This document shows, one piece after another, positions 8,110 to 15,048 of a stretch of DNA of 64,000 nt (within the stretch, counting starts at the first letter, position 1; the number at the start of each line of letters is the position of its first letter). A program made the position numbers and the translations under genes. The DNA is from Bacillota bacterium (GTDB lineage Bacteria > Bacillota_I > Bacilli_A > RF39 > UBA660), in the NCBI GenBank assembly GCA_023460995.1, contig JAEWOE010000007.1, positions 112,015 through 176,014 of the forward strand, read 5' to 3'. Under the pieces are notes generated by a model, which was not told the origin of the DNA, made no database searches, and saw nothing but the letters and a program-made list of their open reading frames with translations.

Positions 8110-8202
8110 ATGTTACCACCTAATTATATAGTAACATATGTATAAGTAAAAATCATGTATTTATTTAAGTTTAAGGCTATACTATAATTAACATATGCTA
8201 TA

Positions 8203-8242
8203 GCGTCCTTACTCATGACTGAAGTCACGAGAATGCGGACGC
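8203..8242 (-). repeat. Left-end hairpin of the IS605 element
   Basis: GCGTCC (8203-8208) pairs with GGACGC (8237-8242), enclosing an inner stem around CTCGTGAC-TTCA-GTCATGAG read on the minus strand. This is the structure bound by TnpA; flanking gene sequence begins at 8243. Confidence 0.75.
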
Positions 8243-8380
8243 TAAATCTTCAAAATAATAACTCCCATCATCATTAACTTCTGCTAAAATTCTTCTATAA
8301 TTATAACACCACTCTGCATTGCCAATTTCATTTATATCAAAATCCATTGAATGCGGTACGTTTAGCCAATAAGTTTTCAT
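8243..8380 (-). pseudogene. 5' part of the IS-interrupted small gene
   Basis: ATG at 8378-8380 follows AGGGAG and opens MKTYWLNVPHSMDFDINEIG; the frame runs through SYYFEDL and then enters the insertion sequence, stopping at 8225. It continues in frame with the fragment at 6283-6474. The intact gene would have encoded about 110 residues of unknown function. Confidence 0.75.
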
Positions 8381-8423
8381 ACCTTAGTTACTCCCTTCAC
8401 TTTGAACAGAAACCTCATTTTAA

Positions 8424-8618
8424 TCAAATCCATTGTCCTAGATTCTCAACTGATGATACTTTTAAAAACTTTATATCTGTATGTTTAACATCTAACATTC
8501 TCATCATTTTTATTACTGCGTTATTTTCTGCTTCGTATTGATTTACGCCTAACCCTACAACATTTTTTACAGTTCCAGAAACATCATATTCAAATGAATA
8601 CTTCTTCATTTCTTGCAT
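8424..8618 (-). CDS. 64-aa hypothetical protein
   Basis: ATG behind AAGGGTGAG. The sequence (KKYSFEYDVSGTVKNVVGLG, then a helix AENNAVIKMMRMLDV, then KFLKVSSVEN) suggests a compact beta-alpha-beta fold. No cysteine cluster or membrane segment. Same strand and unit as the DUF262 gene. Function unknown. Confidence 0.6.
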   Translation of the reverse strand: MQEMKKYSFEYDVSGTVKNVVGLGVNQYEAENNAVIKMMRMLDVKHTDIKFLKVSSVENLGQWI

Positions 8619-8669
8619 AATAACTCACCCTTCCATTATTTTACTGTGTTCAAAAGTCTTGTTTGGTCA

Positions 8670-9176
8670 TCATTTTTCCTGCTCTAATAATACTTTAACT
8701 CTATTAATTTCTTCCTCAGTATGAACAGTTCCACCAGAATTAAATTCTATATACCATTGTAATACTTCTTTACGGGTTTTAAGATTGTTGATATTAAATA
8801 ATAAATCTATATTACGAGGTGTATCTTCAAAATCCTTATAATAACAACCAAAGGCGGGTATTTCATTATTCATAAATTTCATAACTGCTGTTAAACGTTG
8901 TAATCCATCAACACAGACAAATTCTCCTGTCCAGTTGCCCATCCAATTAGGATGATTAAAATAAATAACCCTAGCAGATTTACCACCTTTAAGTAAATAT
9001 TCTATATAATTAATTTGTTGTTCTTCAGTCCAAACATGCCCTCTTTGAAAATCTGGATTTAACTGTAATCCTAAATCTTCTTGATGCTCTTTAATCCAAG
9101 CTGTTACACTTGATATCGGCATATTAACTTGATAACTTCCATCGCTTGTAAATTTAGGTATATCCTTAAATTTCAT
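8670..9176 (-). CDS. DUF262-domain protein (ParB/Srx-like fold)
   Basis: Start set at ATG 9174-9176 (MKFKDIPKFTSDGSY), seven bases after GAAGGGTGG. The family signatures are clear: LNPDFQRGHVWTEEQQINYI (about residues 43-62) with YLLKGG, and FVCVDGLQRLTAVMKFMNNE (about 87-106). DUF262 is the NTPase/nuclease-regulating domain known from GmrSD-type restriction proteins, where QR.DGQQR-like residues bind nucleotide. Here it stands alone (168 residues) without the DUF1524 nuclease half. It may serve DNA modification or defence, or be a phage counter-defence protein; this is inference. Confidence 0.82.
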   Translation of the reverse strand: MKFKDIPKFTSDGSYQVNMPISSVTAWIKEHQEDLGLQLNPDFQRGHVWTEEQQINYIEYLLKGGKSARVIYFNHPNWMGNWTGEFVCVDGLQRLTAVMKFMNNEIPAFGCYYKDFEDTPRNIDLLFNINNLKTRKEVLQWYIEFNSGGTVHTEEEINRVKVLLEQEK

Positions 9177-9217
9177 ATCTATTCCACCCTTCTTAAAAAA
9201 CACTTTTAATGAATATC

Positions 9218-9538
9218 TTATTTCATTAAATATATTCTTTCCTGTATCTTTCTAAAAACATCTTGTAATAATGATTCATCTGAATATTTATAATGTTTAA
9301 AGCACTCTAAAAATTCAATTGCATCAGTTTTATTTAAATCCTCACGCCCTAGTGTAAAAAACTCTTCAACAATAGCATTAACTCGTTCATCTCCTGATAG
9401 TTCAGTTGTTCTTCCGAATAGCACTCTGATATTATGTGAGAAATTAGTGTGATGAATATAATCATATGAACCATGAACATTTATTGCTTCTCCATAAAAT
9501 CTCTTACCACAAACTTTACATTTTTCTATTTCACTCAT
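9218..9538 (-). CDS. 106-aa protein with N-terminal CxxC
   Basis: ATG after AAGGAG. N-terminal KCKVCGKRFYGEAINVHGSY has Cys-x2-Cys and downstream His residues (HHTNFSH), which could complete a zinc site. The remainder is helical. It lies between the DUF262 gene and the 9.6-kb gene with short gaps. Function unknown. Confidence 0.62.
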   Translation of the reverse strand: MSEIEKCKVCGKRFYGEAINVHGSYDYIHHTNFSHNIRVLFGRTTELSGDERVNAIVEEFFTLGREDLNKTDAIEFLECFKHYKYSDESLLQDVFRKIQERIYLMK

Positions 9539-9572
9539 TAAGCCTTACTCCTTTCATAACCAAATCCACCTT

Positions 9573-9854
9573 TTATTCACTCTTAGCTTTATCTCTCCAA
9601 TATCTAACATCAAAGAAATTCTTGTTTTCTTCCCACCAATCTAGTTTTTCATGATTAATAGGCGAAGTATGATACATGTCACTCATTCTATTTACAGCTT
9701 CTATAAAATCTTTCCCTACTACCTCATGAAATCCTAACTGTATTTTTACATATGCAGGAATTTGATTCCAAGAATCTGCTTTTCTAAATTCAATTTTACA
9801 CTGATATTCTCTACAAACTTCAAGAGCTTCTAACTCTGTAAATACTTTATTCAT
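9573..9854 (-). CDS. 93-aa hypothetical protein
   Basis: ATG shortly after GGAAGGTGAG. Trp-rich, acidic C-terminus (KLDWWEENKNFFDVRYWRDK). No known motif. Starts five bases after the stop of the upstream gene, consistent with one message. Confidence 0.62.
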   Translation of the reverse strand: MNKVFTELEALEVCREYQCKIEFRKADSWNQIPAYVKIQLGFHEVVGKDFIEAVNRMSDMYHTSPINHEKLDWWEENKNFFDVRYWRDKAKSE

Positions 9855-9858
9855 TAAC

Positions 9859-10104
9859 TCACCTTCCTATTTTTTCTATTCTCTTCTTGATTGTTTTTAA
9901 GTTCTTTTCAAATTTAACTGCATTGGTCATAGATAATAACTGTCTTCCTTCATTGTATAGTAAATTGTGCAAATTAGTGTAGTCATTCCATAATGAGCTA
10001 ATATCATCTTTGTTATTGTCTTTTAGTTTATCTCTCATATATGAGATACCACTTTCCAAAATGTAAACAATATTTTTCTTGTCGATTGTTCCCCATCTAC
10101 TCAT
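9859..10104 (-). CDS. 81-aa helical hypothetical protein
   Basis: ATG behind GGAGCG. Mostly helical (ESGISYMRDKLKDNNKDDIS ... FEKNLKTIKKRIEKIG) with a basic C-terminal helix. No membrane segment. Part of the same minus-strand unit as 9573 and 10140. Confidence 0.6.
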   Translation of the reverse strand: MSRWGTIDKKNIVYILESGISYMRDKLKDNNKDDISSLWNDYTNLHNLLYNEGRQLLSMTNAVKFEKNLKTIKKRIEKIGR

Positions 10105-10139
10105 ATATTTCGCTCCTTACTTTTAATGAAATGTAATAT

Positions 10140-10298
10140 TTATTTAGTTTCGCTTTCTCTCTTGATTTTATCAAAAATAAAATCCATACTAACAGTTCCT
10201 TTACTTTTTGTGTTGCATTCTTCACATTGTATAACACCAACTGCCGTAAAATATTTTTCACCTTGTTTAATTTCTTTTCCACACTTTTCACATTTCAT
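10140..10298 (-). CDS. 52-aa zinc ribbon
   Basis: Reads MKCEKCGKEIKQGEKYF ... VIQCEECNTKSKG, two CxxC knuckles, then a basic tail KIKRESETK. The overlapping longer frame at 10097-10291 is a shadow, since it has no ribosome site and a non-protein-like composition. Function unknown. Confidence 0.65.
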   Translation of the reverse strand: MKCEKCGKEIKQGEKYFTAVGVIQCEECNTKSKGTVSMDFIFDKIKRESETK

Positions 10299-10339
10299 TT
10301 TCTAATCCTCCATTTTCTAGGCTTTCAAGCCTTTTATTA

Positions 10340-10636
10340 TCATGCTGTTAGTTCATTTGTCACTACTAATCCATTATTATCAATATATACTCTTACAAAG
10401 TTTAATGTACATTTATTTTTCTTATATCTTGAAAGCTGTTCAAACTCTTCATCTGATATTTCTATTCCGTCCTTGTTTGACCAATACGTTTCTGTTCTAT
10501 CATATTTCAAATCTGGATTTTCTTCTAAATTTAATGTTATTGCATCTCTAGGGTCATTCGAAATTTTAAGTTCATTTAAAAAATTATATCTTAATTTTGC
10601 TGGTAAAAGTAAGTCCTCTTTGTTTATAATTTCCAT
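10340..10636 (-). CDS. 98-aa hypothetical protein
   Basis: Start at ATG 10634-10636 (MEIINKEDLLLPAKLRYN), after AAAGGATGG; the frame extends upstream without a ribosome site. Acidic centre (NLEENPDLKYDRTETYW). First gene behind the promoter at 10722-10750. Function unknown. Confidence 0.62.
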   Translation of the reverse strand: MEIINKEDLLLPAKLRYNFLNELKISNDPRDAITLNLEENPDLKYDRTETYWSNKDGIEISDEEFEQLSRYKKNKCTLNFVRVYIDNNGLVVTNELTA

Positions 10637-10721
10637 AATCATTACCATCCTTTCACATATGATAGAATTCAACTTTTATTCAAAACGTTATTAATATAAT
10701 TTATTCGCTTTCCATGATTTA

Positions 10722-10750
10722 ATTATACTCTCATAAAACGATATTGTCAA
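10722..10750 (-). promoter_or_regulatory. sigma-A promoter for the 10.6-8.4 kb unit
   Basis: Minus strand: TTGACA (10745-10750), 17-bp spacer ending GAGAG, TATAAT (10722-10727). The -35 sits in the palindrome ATATTGACAATAT, also seen at the 17.77-kb promoter, so both may share a regulator. Confidence 0.87.
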
Positions 10751-10759
10751 TATACATTT

Positions 10760-11017
10760 TCAATTAATTTCTAAAAACTTTTCAATACTTGTTTCTAATA
10801 ATTCAGCAAGCTTTAAACCTGTTAAAAACTCTATTCTTGCAGGATGATTGATATTTGTATAACTTCTAGCTGTACTATTTGGCACACTTAAAGCTGATTC
10901 TATATGTCTAGGCTTTATACCTTTTATGTCTGCTAATTGTTTAATATTTGTTTTATATAAGGTAGGTTCTGTACTATTCCACTTTTCTATTAACTGTATT
11001 AATTCTCTCTGTTCCAT
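10760..11017 (-). CDS. Small helix-turn-helix protein (85 aa)
   Basis: Start at ATG 11015-11017 (MEQRELIQLIEKWN) after GGAAGGTGAT. Residues 25-50 (IKQLADIKGIKPRHIESALS, then VPNSTARSYTN) fit a lambda-repressor/Cro-type helix-turn-helix, with the remaining helices LTGLKLAELLETSIEKFLEI. Likely a regulator; it ends just upstream of the 10.7-kb promoter and lies directly after the methyltransferase-helicase gene, which it may control. The DNA target is unknown. Confidence 0.6.
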   Translation of the reverse strand: MEQRELIQLIEKWNSTEPTLYKTNIKQLADIKGIKPRHIESALSVPNSTARSYTNINHPARIEFLTGLKLAELLETSIEKFLEIN

Positions 11018-11050
11018 TATATCACCTTCCATATTTTAGATTATATCATA

Positions 11051-14000
11051 TTACATTATGTTTTGCTTACCCCAATTAATTCTTACTTTACCTTCTGAGT
11101 CCCTTTCCTTAGTCATAAGCATATCAAGTAAATTAAAATCAACGCCATACTTTTCATATAGTTCTTCATCTTCTAACTCTTGATTTTTCATATAAAGATT
11201 CAATCTTTCTTTTGCTAAAATTAAACCTAATAAATTACTTTCAATACTGTTTTCATATGTAAGAAAATAAACTTGTTTCCATTCAGTAGATGTATACCTT
11301 ATAAATCTGAAGTAGTATTGAGACATCGAAGCATCATTCCATGATAACTCTGGAATTATTACCTTATTAACAAATCCTATATTCATACTACTTGATAGAC
11401 TTTGTTGTGTAGATATTAATATTCCATTAGTAGTTTTTTGTAATTGTTTTACTATATCTTTACGCTTATTTAAACTAACTTTATCACCTGTAATAATAAA
11501 TATAGGTCTATTAGGGAATGCTTGTTGTATTGCTTGAGCATAAATATTAACTGTTTTTATATGTCTGCACCCTATAGCCACTCTTTCAGTTTCAAAACCT
11601 TTTAACATTGAAAGTAATTTCTTAATCTTGTTTGGTTGTTGTGTGCTTTTATACTCCTTAAAACTATTTGGTATTGCACATACTTTCAACATCAATATTA
11701 ATTGATTAAGTATTTCCAACATTCTATCTTTTCTCAAATTACCTGTGCTACTAAAAAGATACTTCATATCATAAAATTCTTCAATTACTTTTCTGTATAA
11801 TTCTCTTTCAGCATCATTAAAATAACATGTTTCTTGAATAATCTCATATAAGTCTTTGCCTGTAACTTCTCTAAATGTTCTAGTGATAATTGTTTTATCA
11901 ATTATATTTTTTAAAACATTAGAATTATAAATATCCTGTGTCTTTTGACCAACACCAAAAACAGTAATTTTCTCAGGTAAATGGCTCTCAGAGAATAACT
12001 TGTAACCCTTTTTATATGCAGGAATTGGCTTCATGTATAAATCGTTACAAACTTCTTTTAATTCTTTTGTTTCTTTGTCTATCTGATAAATATATCTTGA
12101 TTCACTTAACATATTTATAGAATTATTGTATAACAATTCAAACTGTGTGGCTGATTCTGAGATATTATTTCGTGTGCTAGTTCCTGTCATAAGTGTTTTA
12201 TACTTAACAGTCCTAAAACAGTTTAAAACAGCTTTTGTACGCTTTGAATTAGGGTTACTAATATTATCAGATTCATCAAGTACTAACATAACTTTTTGTG
12301 ATTGCATTTTAATATATTTCTTTAATTGTTTTTGATATTTACAAAGCATATTAAGAGTTACTAAAACCATTTGACCATGTTGTATATTATCTATATCAGA
12401 TAGTTTATTAATCCTTATGTAATCATATTTGTAATTCTTTAAAATAACATCCCATGTGTTATTTATAGCAATAGCCGTACTAACAATAAAAACATTATTT
12501 ACTTGATTGTTATTTAGTCTATACAAACTATTAGCTATACCACTTATGCTCTTTCCGCTACCCTGTCCCCATTGTAAAAATCCATATTGTTTTTGAAGAA
12601 TTTTATTTGTATCTAACTTTTGAATATCATTTAATCTTATTTCTTCGCTATTTTCATAATCTGTAATTACCAAATTATCAAGGAATGATTTGATGCTGTT
12701 ATCTTGTTGCATATCTTGAAATAGTGTTGATTGAAGTTTATATTGATTATATTTCTGCGTCCACAATTTGTAATATGTTTTATCTTCAAAAGGATATGAC
12801 TCTTCTAATATCATATCATTAAAAGACATTTCCTTAATACCTTCATACTTTGATAAATAAATTTTATTCTTTCTTGAATATCCTTTTAGTTTTAAACCAT
12901 ATGCAGTTTTAACAAGTTGTATTTTATCCTGTTCAACTTCATTTTGTTTTTTTAATGTTCTTTGCAAATAACTAATAACTTTATTTTTTGTTATTCTCAC
13001 CTTTTCCCATTCATCCCATTTCATACCTTCTGGCATTTTTTGAGTATAATAATTATTTACATACTCATAACATTTTCCATAATATTTATTTATTTTTGTA
13101 TTCCTTTTAATATCATACAATAACTTTTTAACATTAAAAGCAAACTCCTTACTTTCTTCTGATTCATCATTGTGTAAATTTTCAAGGAATAATTTACTTT
13201 TAATTTTCTCCTTTTGTTCTTGTACTGGCTTAATATATGTATTATAAATTCTATTTGATTCTTGCTCCGTAATTCCATTAATAATTATTTTATTAGTGCT
13301 GTATTCTTTTTCTTGCAAATGTTCGCTTTTTTTTTGAAAAAACATTATTTTAGTCTCAAAATAATTCACTCCTACATTCTTAAAACTATCGGCAGGAATA
13401 TCAAATTGACATATAAAATTAAAATACTCGTTAACAGTCTTAATCATACCACCATCAGAAAAAGTATCATTTAAAAATGAATTAGGCACTATTAGAGCCA
13501 TTATTCCTCCTGCTTTTAATAACTGACTAGCTTTAATACAATAATATAATTGACTCAAAAATTCATCTCTACCAATATTCCATCTTAAATTAAATGGTGG
13601 ATTTCCTAAAACAATGTCAAACTTTAAATTAGGTTCGTAACTCCTTATATCATCGGCTGTTATATTAGCTTTTGGATAAAGGTATTTTGCTATTTTTACG
13701 GCTTTCATATCTATTTCATTTAAGTATACATTTTCTTCAACTGGACAATAATTTGCAAAATTACCCATACCTGCTGTTAGGTCTGTTATAAGGTCACTGT
13801 TACTAGGTTTAATACAATCTACAATAAATTTACATATATTATGTGGTGTAAAGAATTGTCCATTTTCTATTTGTTGTTTAGCTTTTGAATATTCATATCT
13901 GTTATTATAGTCTTTAAATTCCAAACCATGCAAAGCTCCATCACCAGTGTATGAGTTAAAAATTATTTCTGGTGTTAAAGCATTCAATCCATTTTCAATT

Positions 14001-14074
14001 ATAAATAAACACTTATCATTAATCTCTTTTCTTTTTTCTTGTGGAATTAATATATTATGTATTTTATATTTCAT
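11051..14074 (-). CDS. Adenine DNA methyltransferase-helicase fusion (DarB-like / polyvalent phage protein)
   Basis: 1007 residues from ATG 14072-14074, with GAGGTG upstream. The N-terminal half is an N6-adenine methyltransferase: motif X GQFFTP (about 72-77), motif I DLTAGMGNF (about 98-106), motif IV NPPF (about 158-161). The C-terminal half is a superfamily 2 helicase: Walker A GQGSGKS (about 505), DESD Walker B (about 600), SAT-like MTGTS, and a C-terminal RecA lobe with FIITGD. No nuclease motif is seen, unlike type ISP restriction enzymes. Phage proteins joining these domains, such as P1 DarB and Strawberry-notch-type helicases, protect or remodel incoming phage DNA. Antirestriction is the likely role but is inferred. 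The next genes upstream encode DUF4942-like proteins. Confidence 0.85.
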   Translation of the reverse strand: MKYKIHNILIPQEKRKEINDKCLFIIENGLNALTPEIIFNSYTGDGALHGLEFKDYNNRYEYSKAKQQIENGQFFTPHNICKFIVDCIKPSNSDLITDLTAGMGNFANYCPVEENVYLNEIDMKAVKIAKYLYPKANITADDIRSYEPNLKFDIVLGNPPFNLRWNIGRDEFLSQLYYCIKASQLLKAGGIMALIVPNSFLNDTFSDGGMIKTVNEYFNFICQFDIPADSFKNVGVNYFETKIMFFQKKSEHLQEKEYSTNKIIINGITEQESNRIYNTYIKPVQEQKEKIKSKLFLENLHNDESEESKEFAFNVKKLLYDIKRNTKINKYYGKCYEYVNNYYTQKMPEGMKWDEWEKVRITKNKVISYLQRTLKKQNEVEQDKIQLVKTAYGLKLKGYSRKNKIYLSKYEGIKEMSFNDMILEESYPFEDKTYYKLWTQKYNQYKLQSTLFQDMQQDNSIKSFLDNLVITDYENSEEIRLNDIQKLDTNKILQKQYGFLQWGQGSGKSISGIANSLYRLNNNQVNNVFIVSTAIAINNTWDVILKNYKYDYIRINKLSDIDNIQHGQMVLVTLNMLCKYQKQLKKYIKMQSQKVMLVLDESDNISNPNSKRTKAVLNCFRTVKYKTLMTGTSTRNNISESATQFELLYNNSINMLSESRYIYQIDKETKELKEVCNDLYMKPIPAYKKGYKLFSESHLPEKITVFGVGQKTQDIYNSNVLKNIIDKTIITRTFREVTGKDLYEIIQETCYFNDAERELYRKVIEEFYDMKYLFSSTGNLRKDRMLEILNQLILMLKVCAIPNSFKEYKSTQQPNKIKKLLSMLKGFETERVAIGCRHIKTVNIYAQAIQQAFPNRPIFIITGDKVSLNKRKDIVKQLQKTTNGILISTQQSLSSSMNIGFVNKVIIPELSWNDASMSQYYFRFIRYTSTEWKQVYFLTYENSIESNLLGLILAKERLNLYMKNQELEDEELYEKYGVDFNLLDMLMTKERDSEGKVRINWGKQNIM

Positions 14075-14109
14075 TTTTAGCACCTCAACAATTATTATTT
14101 ATATAATAT

Positions 14110-14138
14110 ATTATACCATATATTATATTTATATTCAA
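14110..14138 (-). promoter_or_regulatory. Probable promoter for the methyltransferase-helicase gene
   Basis: Minus strand: TTGAAT (14133-14138), 17-bp spacer ending TATGG, TATAAT (14110-14115). Lies in the gap before the 14.07-kb start. Confidence 0.6.
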
Positions 14139-14145
14139 TTGATTA

Positions 14146-14985
14146 TTAACATTTCTTTTTATATAATTCTTTTTCTTCTTCCGTCATCTCAATATAACCT
14201 AAGTATCTTTTTGCAAAATCAAGTGCATATTCAGCACTATAGAATTTAATATCTGTATTACCATTGTCAAATAATTTATAATCATCTACTTTATTATGAG
14301 TATAACAATCAATTAAATTTGTTTCATTGTTATCATAGAAGTATAAGGCTGGCTGAATATTCTTTATATTAGTTCTAAATTTAATTGTTTTTCCTTTAAT
14401 TTCATAATTCCATTGTTTTCTATATGAATACCAATATAACGGCATTCTTGCTTTTTGCTTTATTTCATCAATAGCCTTTTCTTTAAAATTAAATCCGTTA
14501 AGTTGTAAAAATATCTCATCAAGAATCGTGTTATAATCTATTTCTACATACTCAATTAAATCTACTTTCAATGTTTTATCTGGATTTTCTTTTTTGTGAT
14601 AATCAAATTTATCCTTGTATTTCTCAATTATTTTGTAATTATCAATTGTAACATGATACTTAGTTTCAAAATAATTTGTAATTCTTCTTATAAACTTTTC
14701 CTTAATTTTGCCAATATCTTGAATTAATTTATCTATACATATACCATTACCACCTCCAAAATATGATATATATTCTTCGGTATATGTATAACCATTTCTG
14801 TTATATGAAAGTTCCTTAATTTGACTGTTGTGTAATATTATCCAATTATACAAAGTTTCTTTATAATTGTTTAATGTTTCGTGATATGCTTTATTATGTT
14901 TTTCACAGTAAATTTTGTCCTCTGCATCTATTCTAGTTGAATTTTCAATTTTTATGGAATCGAATTGACTTAATATGTCTAACAT
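14146..14985 (-). CDS. DUF4942-like protein, paralogue of the 886-aa protein's C-terminus
   Basis: 279 residues, ATG after AGGAGG. Its whole length aligns by eye with the last 260 residues of the upstream 886-aa product: QFDSIKIENSTRIDAED / QFDNIEINNNSRISADD; FIRRITNYFETKYHVT / FITKLVNYFKDKYKVT; VEIDYNTILDEIFLQLNGF / IEIDYNMIVTEIIDQLGGY; LFDNGNTDIKFYSAEYA / LYKNGKIDIEFSNSEYA. The closing '+NG..dI.F.s.eyA' resembles the end of DUF4942 proteins, which are found beside phage and plasmid DNA methyltransferases. A role with the downstream methyltransferase-helicase is therefore plausible. The DUF assignment is from memory of the pattern. Confidence 0.65.
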   Translation of the reverse strand: MLDILSQFDSIKIENSTRIDAEDKIYCEKHNKAYHETLNNYKETLYNWIILHNSQIKELSYNRNGYTYTEEYISYFGGGNGICIDKLIQDIGKIKEKFIRRITNYFETKYHVTIDNYKIIEKYKDKFDYHKKENPDKTLKVDLIEYVEIDYNTILDEIFLQLNGFNFKEKAIDEIKQKARMPLYWYSYRKQWNYEIKGKTIKFRTNIKNIQPALYFYDNNETNLIDCYTHNKVDDYKLFDNGNTDIKFYSAEYALDFAKRYLGYIEMTEEEKELYKKKC

Positions 14986-15048
14986 TTTTTATATCCTCCT
15001 GTTATATAAAATTCTCATTGTTACCTATAAACCCTTCTGTTACTTCTG

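Larger units (their letters stand above)
6475..8242 (-). mobile_element. IS200/IS605-family element with tnpA and frameshifted tnpB
   Basis: The element has a Y1 transposase gene followed by tnpB, both on the minus strand, bounded by subterminal hairpins. The left-end hairpin is at 8203-8242 and the right-end hairpin at about 6481-6500; both stems share the GACTTCAGTC core. The right end terminates in GGTTCAC, the same end as the TnpB element at 39331-40606. Insertion was after TTTA and before TA, without target duplication, as known for this family. It interrupts a small gene. Confidence 0.88.

Noticed and set aside
8347..8541. Plus-strand open frame of 64 codons
   Set aside because: Lies opposite the 8424-8618 gene and the split gene, has no ribosome site and a composition of a reverse-strand shadow.
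10097..10291. 64-codon minus frame
   Set aside because: Overlaps the well-supported zinc-ribbon gene 10140-10298 in another frame and has no ribosome site.
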